Below are positions 1-9,167 of a DNA stretch of 64,000 nucleotides, in pieces. This DNA comes from Vibrio algarum (GTDB taxonomy: Bacteria > Pseudomonadota > Gammaproteobacteria > Enterobacterales > Vibrionaceae): the NCBI RefSeq assembly GCF_028204155.1, contig NZ_JAQLOI010000001.1, positions 496,001-560,000 on the forward strand. The letters are read 5' to 3'. The notes beneath the pieces were generated by a model. The model searched no databases and was not told the DNA's origin. It saw only the letters and a list, made by a program, of their open reading frames with translations. Position 1 is the first letter of the stretch. Each line of letters starts with the position of its first letter. The position numbers and the translations under genes were made by a program.

Positions 1-17
1 TTAATCAGTAGCGTTAA

Positions 18-903
18 AGCTACCGCTCCCAACCAGAAACCACGACCAACGCACCGAAGCTTAGTGGCACTACCGCAGTAAAGGCAGCATCATTCCGCTT
101 AAGTGTTGGTAAAGAAGAGCTCAACCACTTCATTAAATCCAAACAGTTAGAAAATGTTACCCAGTTAACCATTAAACAATTCCAGCAGCGCTGTAATGAT
201 TTTCTAAACTATCTAACTAAGCAAGATAATGAGAAACCGAGCAACAGCCTAGCAATGGCTTATCGAGACGAGTTGATACAGCGTAAGCTTAGTCATAAGA
301 GCTTAAAGGACTATCTAGCCGCAAATCGGCAGTTCTTTAACTGGTGCGTGGCAAAAGAATTGATAGTATGTAATCCGATTATGGTGGTAAAACTACCGAA
401 AAATGGAAATGCACCAACCCAACGAAGGCGCTGGAAAGCGGTAGAACTGAAAAACCTATTCTCTAGTTGAGCCTATCAAGAGCAAGGTGAGCAATTTGAT
501 TAGTTAACCAAGTTACAGATGCATCAAGGACATCAACTTAGGTAAATTGCCTTATATCCACTTTTCCGACGATGCGGAAAACCAACACTTGAAAAATGCC
601 ACTTCCAACCGAGTTGTACCGATACACAATAAGTTGCTTCAATCAGACTTCTTAGACTATGTGGAGCAACGAAAACAACAAGGCGCGATTCAGCTCTTTG
701 ACCTAATTTCTCGTGGAGACGACCTAGATTGGTTAAAAGGTTATCGTGACGCATTTGGCGATGTTCTGGATGCCTGTCACTTCAAAGCTGGACAGCGACC
801 AACTGCTTATTCTTTCCGACATACCGTTGTTGACGAACTACAAAAGGCTGGCATTGACGAGCAGGTAGTCAAAACGGTTGGAATGAATAAACAATATTAC
901 TAA
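18..903 (+). pseudogene. Decayed tyrosine recombinase (phage-type integrase) remnant
   Basis: One reading frame from about position 18 resembles the N-terminal SAM-like and core domains of site-specific integrases common in vibrios (ELNHFIKSKQLENVTQ, then LKDYLAANRQFFNWCVAKEL). It meets TGA at 468-470 and another stop about 12 codons later. A second stretch in a different frame (from about 524 to 903) continues the family pattern (PYIHFSDDAENQHLKN) and ends in YSFRHTVVDEL, the R-x-x-R/H motif. The middle segment is missing, and the C-terminus is lost before the catalytic tyrosine. Nonsense codons plus a deletion mean real decay. The gene may begin left of the window, although TAA at 15-17 lies in frame. 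It is probably the scar of an old integrative element. Confidence 0.75.
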
Positions 904-1004
904 CTGGTTCTTTAGCATAGAGATACGCAATTTTGAGCTGGCAAGATTTTTAACCGATAAATATCGTCGCCAACCTGTCTCCGCTCAGGGCGAATACCCG
1001 AATA

Positions 1005-2921
1005 TCAGCATGCGACTTTATTCCGTCCTTTACTTTTTGCTCTATAGAGTGCTTTGTCTGCTCGCGAGAGTAGGTTATGAATGTCATCACCATACTCATA
1101 AACCGCTACACCTATGCTTGTGGTAAGCGAAGTACACTCTGGAAAGACATTATTTTCGATTGATTTACGCAGCCTTTCGGCTAGTTCGAGCAATATATCA
1201 TTGTCAGCATCCGTGCATATAACCAAAAACTCTTCACCACCCCATCGCCCTACGACGTCAGAGTCGCGAACATGCTCACTAAGTATCGCGGATAATTCCG
1301 TTAGCACTTGGTCGCCTATCTGATGACCATAATTATCATTTACTTTTTTAAAGTAATCGATATCAAGCAAAAGAACACCATAAGTATTCTGGTCATTCTT
1401 TGCACGTCTGTGACTTTCTAATAAGACTCTATCCAACTTCAAACGGTTGGGAATGCCTGTAAGTGAGTCTGTTTGGGCAAGTTTACTTAGTAGTTCCTTT
1501 TCCTTTACCTGAATGCGTATACTAATGGTTGATTCAACCAGCTCTTCCGTACGTGTTTTCAGTTCGCTAAACAAGTTATGAAAATTTCGGTTTAGTCTCT
1601 GTATTTCGTCAACTTGTGACTCTACAAGGTTTTTCGTATCCCAGTTATTACCCAGTTTATTGGTGGCTTGTGTCAGTGCTTCAATAGGTCTTGCAATATC
1701 AAGAGCAAGCCTTTTGGACTTCCAGCTAAGATACATGAAAAAGGCAACATAAAAGATAAACATTACTAAAACAGCAAGATAACCTAATTTATCAGAGAGA
1801 GACTTGAGTTTTGAGATTGGAGTCAGGAACGATTTTGTGTTTACGAACGTGATGATCTGCCAACCAGTTTCTGGGATTAACTTAGAATCGACAATATAGT
1901 TAATATCGTTTACCCGAACCTCATGAGTGGTATTAGCTATGCTTAGAGAGCGGATTCCCTTTTTAGGTAGAGAAGGAAGTTGAAACAGATTAAACTGGTC
2001 AGGCTTTGTTACTGTATCTGTTACGTTGTTTTCATATGTATGCTGCTTTAGTTCCTGAAGCCCCAACAAATGCTCTGCTTTTTCCTGCATAGCCAGAATT
2101 GTACCTTTTCCGTCGATGACGAGTGCCGCTGAATCCCACGGGAGTTGATGGTTTAAAATATTTTCAACAAATGACTCCACCGTCACATCCAGACCGCTGA
2201 CACCTTCCAGGAAATTACCACTATATATTGGCACAAGATTTGATAGCATCCACCCCTGGCCAGCAGGATCTAAGTACACCTCTGTCCATACGTTACTGCG
2301 ACTTGGGTTGTGTTCAAGATCAGCATCGTAGTAGAAGTTGAAATTTTCCATTTCGAGAACAGGGCCGTATTGCGCGGGAGCATCTGGCATGAATGGATAA
2401 AGTCTGTTCATATCATCCCACGTATTAATGTAGGCCTGAGTTATAGAAGGGTTGGTATCAACAATGGCTTTTAGGAGAGGATCAAGGGATTCGCTACAGA
2501 TAGCCTTAGCGGATTCTTGTTCTCCAATATTGGTAGTGCTTGAGTAGTATACGCTCGCCCCGACAGGATTTATTTTGTAAAACACACCGTTTGGGTGAGT
2601 GCCAAACTTTGGCTTACCATTTGGTAAAAAGCATCGCTTTGAATTAAAAAATAGCTCGTGGTCTAGCTGCATTATCCTTGCACTTCGAGTTACTTCTTCA
2701 AGGTGTTGGTTGACCCGTAATGCTTCATTGGTGGTAATTTCACTTAAGGATTGTTTAACCTCAGAAACTAAAGTCGTACGATTTTGATCTGAGATGTACA
2801 AATTGATTCCAAAATACAGTGCCAGCAGCAATAGCTCGATAACCAATAACGGGATAAGTGAACTACGTAGAAAGTTACGATATACAAGAGACTGTAATTT
2901 AATTGGTTGATTGGTGCTCAT
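1005..2921 (-). CDS. Membrane diguanylate cyclase with periplasmic sensor domain
   Basis: A 638-residue protein predicted to make cyclic di-GMP from two GTP. One membrane segment lies at about residues 22-43, followed by a roughly 330-residue periplasmic region of Cache/PDC type, a second membrane segment near 374-396, a linker that looks HAMP-like, and a GGDEF domain from about 475 to the end. The active-site signature is GGEEF (within GRWGGEEFLVIC), preceded five residues upstream by RDSD, a product-inhibition I-site, so it should be active and feedback-inhibited. It stands alone on the minus strand next to the decayed integrase. The ligand cannot be read from the sequence. Confidence 0.9.
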   Translation of the reverse strand: MSTNQPIKLQSLVYRNFLRSSLIPLLVIELLLLALYFGINLYISDQNRTTLVSEVKQSLSEITTNEALRVNQHLEEVTRSARIMQLDHELFFNSKRCFLPNGKPKFGTHPNGVFYKINPVGASVYYSSTTNIGEQESAKAICSESLDPLLKAIVDTNPSITQAYINTWDDMNRLYPFMPDAPAQYGPVLEMENFNFYYDADLEHNPSRSNVWTEVYLDPAGQGWMLSNLVPIYSGNFLEGVSGLDVTVESFVENILNHQLPWDSAALVIDGKGTILAMQEKAEHLLGLQELKQHTYENNVTDTVTKPDQFNLFQLPSLPKKGIRSLSIANTTHEVRVNDINYIVDSKLIPETGWQIITFVNTKSFLTPISKLKSLSDKLGYLAVLVMFIFYVAFFMYLSWKSKRLALDIARPIEALTQATNKLGNNWDTKNLVESQVDEIQRLNRNFHNLFSELKTRTEELVESTISIRIQVKEKELLSKLAQTDSLTGIPNRLKLDRVLLESHRRAKNDQNTYGVLLLDIDYFKKVNDNYGHQIGDQVLTELSAILSEHVRDSDVVGRWGGEEFLVICTDADNDILLELAERLRKSIENNVFPECTSLTTSIGVAVYEYGDDIHNLLSRADKALYRAKSKGRNKVAC

Positions 2922-3691
2922 ATTTCAACAAAACCTCGGCAATATCATTTGTCGATTTACAGTAAGATATATTAGTTATTGTTATGGCATCAACCATTCA
3001 ATAGCTATATTATGACATTAATAGAGAAAGGTGATTAATGATGCTTTAGTAACGATGAATAGTAATTCAGCGTCGGCGTATGAAATCATCAAGTTATCAA
3101 AAGTTGATTAAGTAACTGATTAACTTACTTACCTAACATTGCGAGATAAGTCACCGGTTTTTTCTTGACGTTAAAGTATGAGATGGACTTTAATCTGTAC
3201 TAGACAGATGACTAAATTGACTTTCTTGAAACCAATGTAACCACCTGTAAAATAATCTAATTTTTTCTTCGCGTTTGGTTCAAATCCCTATCTGCTATTC
3301 TACAATCTTGATTAGTTAGTATCATTTTGGTGCAAGGTTACTTCTAGTTAACCATTTTGTTACATTTTCGTGGTATCTTAATTTGTTTCGATAAGTTTTG
3401 GGGTGAACTTGAATTTATTCATAAAGTCGTAGTTCAACAAAATTATTTTAGTGGCACAGGTATTAAGGTGATTGTTCCAGTTCAAGGAAAGCAACAGCTA
3501 ACCGAAGAGCGCAATAGTGCGGATGCTCTGCGTAAATTAATCTGGTGTGGTAGTAAACAGTTGTCTAAATTGGAATATACTCCGCAATTTATATCGTTCG
3601 TTGGTATTTTATGCACCTAGTCAAACTTGGTTGGATTCTTGCTTAATTGCTACTAAAACTAAAACTAAAACTAAAACTAGCAGGAACATAT
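2922..3691. other. Gene-poor region upstream of the oxygenase
   Basis: About 770 bases with no convincing gene. An open frame at 3357-3620 codes for 87 residues with no family I recognise and no clear ribosome binding site, so it is not called. The stretch is AT-rich, and near its right end carries the CTAAAA tandem repeat. It must hold the promoters of the divergent cyclase and oxygenase genes. Confidence 0.5.
3653..3680. repeat. CTAAAA hexanucleotide tandem repeat (four copies)
   Basis: Four perfect CTAAAA units at 3653-3676 followed by CTAG, ending 15 bases before the oxygenase start codon at 3692. Just after the repeat come AGCAGGA and the start, so the array sits immediately 5' of the ribosome binding site. 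Unit-number changes here would move the promoter relative to the start without changing the reading frame of the protein. Confidence 0.85.
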
Positions 3692-4637
3692 ATGCAGATC
3701 CCAATCATCGATATCTCTCCACTTCAATCAGACAATAAAAGCGATTGGTCACCAGTGATCGCTCAAATCGATCAAGCCTGCAAAGAGCTTGGTTTTTTTA
3801 TGTAGTAGGCCACGGTATTCCAACAGAACAATTCACGCATATGAAAAAAATTGCGGCTAATTTTTTCTCTCTTCCATTAGAGGAAAAAATGGCGATGTCG
3901 ATCGAGAATAGTTCTAATCATAGAGGGTGGGGGCTTTCAATGCTGAACAACTAGATCCCAATGGCCCCCTAGACTGTAAAGAAACTTTTGACATGGCATT
4001 AGACCTGTCCCCTTTACATCCGCAAGTAAAGCGTTGTAGCGAGCTATATGGCCCTAATCAATACCCAGACTCAGCAGAGTTTATACAAACAGTTAATCAG
4101 CATTATCAACTCAGCCTTGAAGTCGGCTTAAAGCTCCTAAAAGCGATGGCTATAGCATTAGGAGAAGAAGAAGATTTCTTTACTAACAGTTTTAGTTACC
4201 CTATCTCCGTATTAAGGCTCATCCACTATCCAGCTCAAAAAGAAGCAACAAATGGTGCTGGCGCACATACCGATTATGGTTGTATTACGCTGTTGTACCA
4301 AGATGATAGTGGTGGGTTACAGGTTCAAAACGTTGATGGTGACTGGATAGATGCGGTACCTATTGCTGGAAGCTTAGTGGTGAATATTGGTGACCTTATG
4401 CAGCGTTGGACTAATGGGATTTATCAGTCGACACCACATAGAGTGACGAGCCCTATTTCGGGTAAAACTCGATTTTCAATGCCTTTTTTTGTTGAGCCTG
4501 ATTTTGATACACCTATTAGCACGCTACCTTCATGTATCACTCAACAAACACCTAAAGTATTTGAAGATACATTCGCTGGAGAGTGGATTTTATCAAGGTT
4601 TGAGCAAACATATACTTACAGGAATGAAATAGAGTAG
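3692..4637 (+). CDS. 2-oxoglutarate/Fe(II)-dependent oxygenase, isopenicillin N synthase-like (frame broken twice)
   Basis: Begins MQIPIIDISPL at 3692 after AGGA. The N-terminal DIOX_N region and the C-terminal catalytic domain are both present: iron ligands H-x-D in GAHTDYG, the distal histidine in STPHRV, and the 2-oxoglutarate-binding R-x-S in KTRFSMPFF. The frame is interrupted at T7 (3793-3799, in GFFYVVGHG) and at G5 (3929-3933, in HRGWGAFNAEQ). Adding one T and one G restores a continuous 315-residue protein, usual for the family. Both breaks are in homopolymers, so a sequencing error is more likely than decay. The substrate is unknown: the family includes ethylene-forming and antibiotic-synthesis enzymes as well as many uncharacterised bacterial proteins. 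Confidence 0.8.
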
Positions 4638-4692
4638 TGGTCTTTGTTACATAAAAAACCACTACTGTGAATGAAGGGTATAAAGATAAAAC

Positions 4693-5682
4693 TTAATAGC
4701 AGACTTGATTTCTGCCGTTATTTTTAGCTCTATATAGCGCCTTATCAGCGGTACCTAACATTTTATCGTAGATTTCTGCAGGTGAGAGATCTATGCCAGC
4801 AATGCTTTTTTCACCAAAAGTGGCTATTCCTATGCTCACGGTAACGGGATCAGACCCTGTAGCTACAAATTCTTCAACGGCCATACGTAACCGTTCACCT
4901 GCTAGCTCTGCTTCTCTATGGTTTGTGTTAAACATAAGCACGATGAATTCATCCCCGCCAAATCGACCTATAACATCACTATCTCTGGCGATTTTTTTTA
5001 GTGTTTTGGCAATATCCAAGAGAATTTTGTCACCTTCAATGTGACCAAGTGAGTCGTTGATTGCTTTAAAGTTGTCGACATCAACCATTGCTAGTGAAAT
5101 CGGCATGTGTTCTCTAGCGGCGATTAATAATTGTTGTTCGAATATTTCGGCAAACGCAAATCGATTATATAGAGAAGTGTGGTAATCGTGCCGTGCTAGG
5201 TTTTTGAGCTCTTCATTTTTAGCTTTTAAAGTCTCTTCAGTTTCTTTTAACTTAGTTATATCGGTATGCGCGCCAAGAATTCGAATTGGTTTACCGTTTT
5301 TGTCTCTTAGCGCTATGCCTCTGCATCTCACCCAAACAGTTGACCCATCTTGATGCTGATACCTGACTATTTGGTCATATGGATGTGTTGGATCTTCACA
5401 GTGAAGCTTAAAATTTTGTAGTGCTTGTTCCATGTCTTCTTGGTTAATAACTTCACGCCAATCCGACAATTTATGCTGCTTACTGGTGGGATCATAACCG
5501 AAGACTTTCCAGAAGTTATCGCTCATCCATTTGTGTTCTTGATTATCTAAATCCCAGAAAAATACACCATCCAGACAGTTAGTTTGCAAGAACTGAAATA
5601 TAGTGGGATCAGTTGCAAGCATGTCTTGTAGTTCTTTTTCAAGATAGTGTGGGTTGTTAGTTTTACTCGTCATGGTCATCAA
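4693..5682 (-). CDS. Cytoplasmic PAS-GGDEF diguanylate cyclase
   Basis: A 329-residue soluble protein. A PAS fold with PAC tail spans about residues 28-150 (GVFFWDLDNQEHKWMS, ending in the typical GAHTDITKLKE), then a short helix and a GGDEF domain from about 165. The catalytic motif is intact (GRFGGDEFIVLM), and RDSD five residues before it is an I-site. No membrane segment is seen. It is predicted to synthesise c-di-GMP in response to a cytoplasmic cue sensed by PAS. It is the second cyclase within 5 kb, convergent with the oxygenase gene, with which it shares a short intergenic region. Confidence 0.9.
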   Translation of the reverse strand: MMTMTSKTNNPHYLEKELQDMLATDPTIFQFLQTNCLDGVFFWDLDNQEHKWMSDNFWKVFGYDPTSKQHKLSDWREVINQEDMEQALQNFKLHCEDPTHPYDQIVRYQHQDGSTVWVRCRGIALRDKNGKPIRILGAHTDITKLKETEETLKAKNEELKNLARHDYHTSLYNRFAFAEIFEQQLLIAAREHMPISLAMVDVDNFKAINDSLGHIEGDKILLDIAKTLKKIARDSDVIGRFGGDEFIVLMFNTNHREAELAGERLRMAVEEFVATGSDPVTVSIGIATFGEKSIAGIDLSPAEIYDKMLGTADKALYRAKNNGRNQVCY

Positions 5683-5959
5683 TCAGTTTGTAATAGTGCT
5701 AATCGTTTTATACTAGCTACATATATGATTAAAGTAATATGAATCTTGCTTTTAAATTGAGAATATTTGAATGAAGTACAACTATTAAAGTCTAAATATA
5801 GTAAATAAGTCATATGCGAGGATTTGTACTCGAATGTTTAGGTTAATACTCTAGTACGATAAAGAGATGATTTGAGAAGATGGAATGCCGCACCTTTACT
5901 CAGATAAGATCCAAGAACGAATAGTTATTCGCTAGGTAGCGACTTTTGGAAGAGATGGT

Positions 5960-6679
5960 TTAGAGGAGTAATTTCGATAAATCTCTAATATCCTTTATCT
6001 CGATATCCGGTAATATGCGCATCTGGCCTTCGTCTATAATGGTGTTGTTTTTCGTATTAATCCAGCAACTAGCAAACCCCGCTCTTATAGCACCTTTGAT
6101 ATCTGATATTGGATGATCGCCAACATGGAGAATCTGTCTTGGAGGTAAATTTAAATAGTTAGCTGTGCTTTTAAACATATCGGAATATGGTTTAGCCCTA
6201 CCATCAGGACCAGCCCTCAATACCAAACCAAAATAGCTATCAAGACCAATTTCATTTACGTCTACATTGCCATTAGTGATTGCGACTAGAGGAAATTTTC
6301 TTGATAGCGCTTGTAGGGTTTCATGGGACTCTAATGGAACATCAACTTGATTACGCAACCATAAAGCATGTTTTATCCCCTCTTTGGCAGCGAGTTTCGC
6401 TTTTTGGCGACTGTAACCCAATTGCGCTAAACCATACTCTATTTGAGTTTGTCGCCAAGCCGTCACATCATGTTTAAGTTCAGGGTTGTCAGCTGCCAAC
6501 TGGAATTTCAGATTTGTCCATTGCTGTAATGTAAATTTTGCTGATATAGGATGATGTGTATGTAGCCAAATAGCCATTTCACTTTCAACCTTACGAATTA
6601 CGGGATGATTGTCGTATAAGGTGTCGTCAAGATCAAAACTAAGAGCTTTAATGGTGTTTAATCGGCGATATATCTGCAT
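5960..6679 (-). CDS. yigB: HAD-family phosphatase YigB
   Basis: A 239-residue HAD hydrolase. Motif I is SFDLDDTLYDN, motif II is in VAITNGNVD, and the metal-binding motif IV is HVGDHPISDIKGA. In E. coli YigB dephosphorylates the riboflavin intermediate 5-amino-6-ribitylamino-uracil phosphate, as well as other substrates. It is the last gene of the dapF-DUF484-xerC-yigB operon, and its start codon overlaps the xerC stop by one base, the same order as in E. coli. The function is taken from that synteny and the motifs. Confidence 0.9.
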   Translation of the reverse strand: MQIYRRLNTIKALSFDLDDTLYDNHPVIRKVESEMAIWLHTHHPISAKFTLQQWTNLKFQLAADNPELKHDVTAWRQTQIEYGLAQLGYSRQKAKLAAKEGIKHALWLRNQVDVPLESHETLQALSRKFPLVAITNGNVDVNEIGLDSYFGLVLRAGPDGRAKPYSDMFKSTANYLNLPPRQILHVGDHPISDIKGAIRAGFASCWINTKNNTIIDEGQMRILPDIEIKDIRDLSKLLL

Positions 6680-7605
6680 TATTTCTCTTTTTTCTTATGG
6701 GCTCTTGGATGTGCTTTATCATATTCCTGAGCAAGGTGTTGAAAGTTTAAGTGTGTATAAACCTGAGTAGTAGAAATGTTTTCGTGCCCAAGTAATTCTT
6801 GAACAGCTCTTAGATTGCCACTTGATTCTAGTACATGGGTAGCAAATGAATGGCGTAGTTTATGCGGGCTAATATGGCTGGAGACGCCTTGCTTTAAGCC
6901 CCATTGTTCCATTCGCTTTTGAACATTTCTTGAAGAAATACGTCGCCCTAGTTTGGATATAAATAGTGCGGGCTCGTTTTGTTTTAACAATATAGGACGG
7001 AGAGTGAGCCACTTATTAACCCATACTTTAGCATATCCAGAAAAAGGTACTTTGCGTTCTTTGTTTCCTTTACCAATAACTCGAATTTCACCATGACTAT
7101 TACTGATATCTTTTACATCTAGACCAATCATTTCTGACAGTCGGATTCCAGTCCCATACATTAATTCCATCATAGCTCTATCACGAACAGAAAGTGGATC
7201 GCTTTCGTTGACGTCAAGTAATAGGTCCATTTGATCAACGTCTAGATTTTTTGGTAATGTTTTTTTCTGTTTCGGAGCTGAAACGCCTTTTGCTGGGTTG
7301 GCGCTTAACTCACCTCGTAGAATTAAGAAATCGAAAAAACTTCTCAGAGAAGAAAGTCGAGTAGCAAGGCTGCTCGACTTTATACCTTGACGCATACCTT
7401 TACTGGCAATCTGGCGTACCCAAGCGGCATCAACGTGTTGCCAATCTTTTAAACCAAGTTCGAAAAGTTGTTCAGCCATTATTTGTAGCTGTTTTTTGTA
7501 GTTATTTTGAGTATGTATACTGAGCCCTTTTTCGTTTCTTAAATACCCATAGAAACGTTCAAGAGGCTCGGTAAATTCTTCAGGCAGATGTATGGTTGAG
7601 GACAT
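6679..7605 (-). CDS. xerC: Tyrosine recombinase XerC
   Basis: A 308-residue site-specific recombinase that acts with XerD at dif to resolve chromosome dimers. The N-terminal SAM-like core-binding domain covers about residues 8-95. Catalytic residues are visible in order: R in GTGIRLSE, K in GKGNKERKVPF, H-x-x-R in SPHKLRHSFATH, H in LLGHENI, and the tyrosine nucleophile in TTQVYTHL. A longer open frame starts at 7731, but the ATG at 7605 (MSSTIHLPEEF) gives the family length and overlaps the end of the DUF484 gene by 26 bases, so I chose it. Translational coupling with the upstream gene is likely. Confidence 0.93.
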   Translation of the reverse strand: MSSTIHLPEEFTEPLERFYGYLRNEKGLSIHTQNNYKKQLQIMAEQLFELGLKDWQHVDAAWVRQIASKGMRQGIKSSSLATRLSSLRSFFDFLILRGELSANPAKGVSAPKQKKTLPKNLDVDQMDLLLDVNESDPLSVRDRAMMELMYGTGIRLSEMIGLDVKDISNSHGEIRVIGKGNKERKVPFSGYAKVWVNKWLTLRPILLKQNEPALFISKLGRRISSRNVQKRMEQWGLKQGVSSHISPHKLRHSFATHVLESSGNLRAVQELLGHENISTTQVYTHLNFQHLAQEYDKAHPRAHKKKEK

Positions 7606-8302
7606 TATTATCAAGAGTATTGTTGTTTCGCCCATTATTTTCCCATTTAAGAGTAGAGACCAAATGAGAAACGACCGTTGCGAGATGACGTAAAAATAGA
7701 GTATCCATATTCGGCTGGAAATGGCCACCATCGTTACTGGAAAACGCGATAACCCCGAGAGGTTCAGATTTTTCTAATGGTAAAACGACAAATGAACCGA
7801 GTTCAGGGCAACGATCATGACTAAATAAAAGATCACGATCAGCCTTTTTTAATCGACCTAAATAGACATTTTTACCGTTGAAATGGTTGGTTGCGAACCG
7901 TTGCCAATTGTCCATAGATATGTGGTATTTTGGTTGGTCACTATTCAATAGCTTTATGTGAGCTTTGAGGGATAGATCTTGAGCAAATTGATTAATTGAG
8001 TCAACAGCTTGCGACAAGTTATGGTGTTTAAGAATCGTTTCCTGAAGGCTCATAAATTGATGAAAATGTTGGCCATTATTCGTGGCGATAGACATTAATT
8101 CAGTGATCTCTTCTTCTAAATCTGAAATTTTTTCTCTCTGTCTCTTTAACTTTATTTCAACTAAAGAGATTGCGCCTTCTTGACGTACAGGTAGAGACAA
8201 AAGTTCTGTCAGCTCTTGTCTCTCCTTAAAAAAGTCAGGATGGTCACGTAAATATTGAGCAACAACCTCAGCGGTCATCGCATCTGCTTCACTTAATGAC
8301 AA
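7580..8302 (-). CDS. DUF484 family protein (YigA-like)
   Basis: A 240-residue protein of the DUF484 family. It has an N-terminal helical part (EVVAQYLRDHPDFFKER), a coiled-coil stretch around residues 45-75, and a C-terminal GAF-like domain (VVLPLEKSEPLGVIAFSSND). No enzymatic residues are evident. Its conserved position between dapF and xerC is the best clue to its identity. The role is not established. It could be a small-molecule sensing or scaffold protein coupled to XerC expression, but that is inference from position only. Confidence 0.85.
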   Translation of the reverse strand: MSLSEADAMTAEVVAQYLRDHPDFFKERQELTELLSLPVRQEGAISLVEIKLKRQREKISDLEEEITELMSIATNNGQHFHQFMSLQETILKHHNLSQAVDSINQFAQDLSLKAHIKLLNSDQPKYHISMDNWQRFATNHFNGKNVYLGRLKKADRDLLFSHDRCPELGSFVVLPLEKSEPLGVIAFSSNDGGHFQPNMDTLFLRHLATVVSHLVSTLKWENNGRNNNTLDNNVLNHTSA

Positions 8303-8327
8303 AACGTTTCCTCTGTCGCGCTATTTG

Positions 8328-9158
8328 TTAACAAGTTAATTGACCATCAAATACATGGGTTGCAGGCCCTGTCATATAGAGAGGAGTACCTGGGCCTTTC
8401 CACTTTATAGTCAGGTCTCCACCGGGCAGATGAACCTTAACTTCTTCATCTAAAGAACCTTGAGATATACCTATAGCGACGGCGGCACACGCACCGCTTC
8501 CACAAGCTTGGGTTTCTCCTGCACCGCGTTCATAGACCCTAAGATTTATTTCTTCTTTGTTTAGTACCTGCATAAAACCGGCATTCACTTTTTCTGGGAA
8601 TCGCTCATAAGATTCAAGCAAAGGTCCTAAAGTCTCTACGTCAGCAGTCTCGAGGTCATCTACCGTCGTAACGACATGAGGGTTTCCCATGCTGACAGCA
8701 CCACAAAATAGAGTTTGTTCATTGACCCTTATGATGTAAGTTTTCTCTGCTTGTTTGGCTTTAAATGGTATTTTATTGGGCTCAAAAACGGGTTCACCCA
8801 TATTCACGGTTACGAGATCATCATCTTCAATATTCAATATCATCTTACCTTTCTTGGTACTGACATTAATGTTGAATTTGTTGGTTAACCCTTTCATGCG
8901 AACAAATCGTGCAAAACAGCGAGCACCATTACCGCATTGTTCGACTTCACTGCCGTCAGCATTAAAGATACGATAATGAAAATCAGATTCTGGGTCATAC
9001 GGGGCTTCAACCACGAGTAATTGATCGAAGCCTACACCTGTATTTCGATCCGCCAACCGGCGGATAAGGTCTGGGGAAAAGAAAATATTCTGAGTAATAC
9101 AGTCTACGACCATAAAGTCGTTGCCCAGACCTTGCATTTTAGAGAAATGGAAATGCAT
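8328..9158 (-). CDS. dapF: Diaminopimelate epimerase
   Basis: A 276-residue enzyme that interconverts LL- and meso-diaminopimelate, for lysine and peptidoglycan synthesis. Both catalytic cysteines are in their usual motifs: EQCGNGARCFARF near residue 73 and TQACGSGACAAVA near 217. Length and the opening KMQGLGNDFMVVD are standard. It lies 9 bases downstream of lysA on the same strand, so the last two steps of lysine synthesis are cotranscribed. Confidence 0.96.
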   Translation of the reverse strand: MHFHFSKMQGLGNDFMVVDCITQNIFFSPDLIRRLADRNTGVGFDQLLVVEAPYDPESDFHYRIFNADGSEVEQCGNGARCFARFVRMKGLTNKFNINVSTKKGKMILNIEDDDLVTVNMGEPVFEPNKIPFKAKQAEKTYIIRVNEQTLFCGAVSMGNPHVVTTVDDLETADVETLGPLLESYERFPEKVNAGFMQVLNKEEINLRVYERGAGETQACGSGACAAVAIGISQGSLDEEVKVHLPGGDLTIKWKGPGTPLYMTGPATHVFDGQLTC

Positions 9159-9167
9159 ACTTTCTAC

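Noticed and set aside
1..903. Active prophage or integron integrase
   Set aside because: Nonsense codons, internal deletion and loss of the catalytic tyrosine rule out activity.
3357..3620. 87-residue open frame upstream of the oxygenase
   Set aside because: No recognisable domain, no clear ribosome binding site, and composition like the AT-rich surroundings. It overlaps another unremarkable frame.
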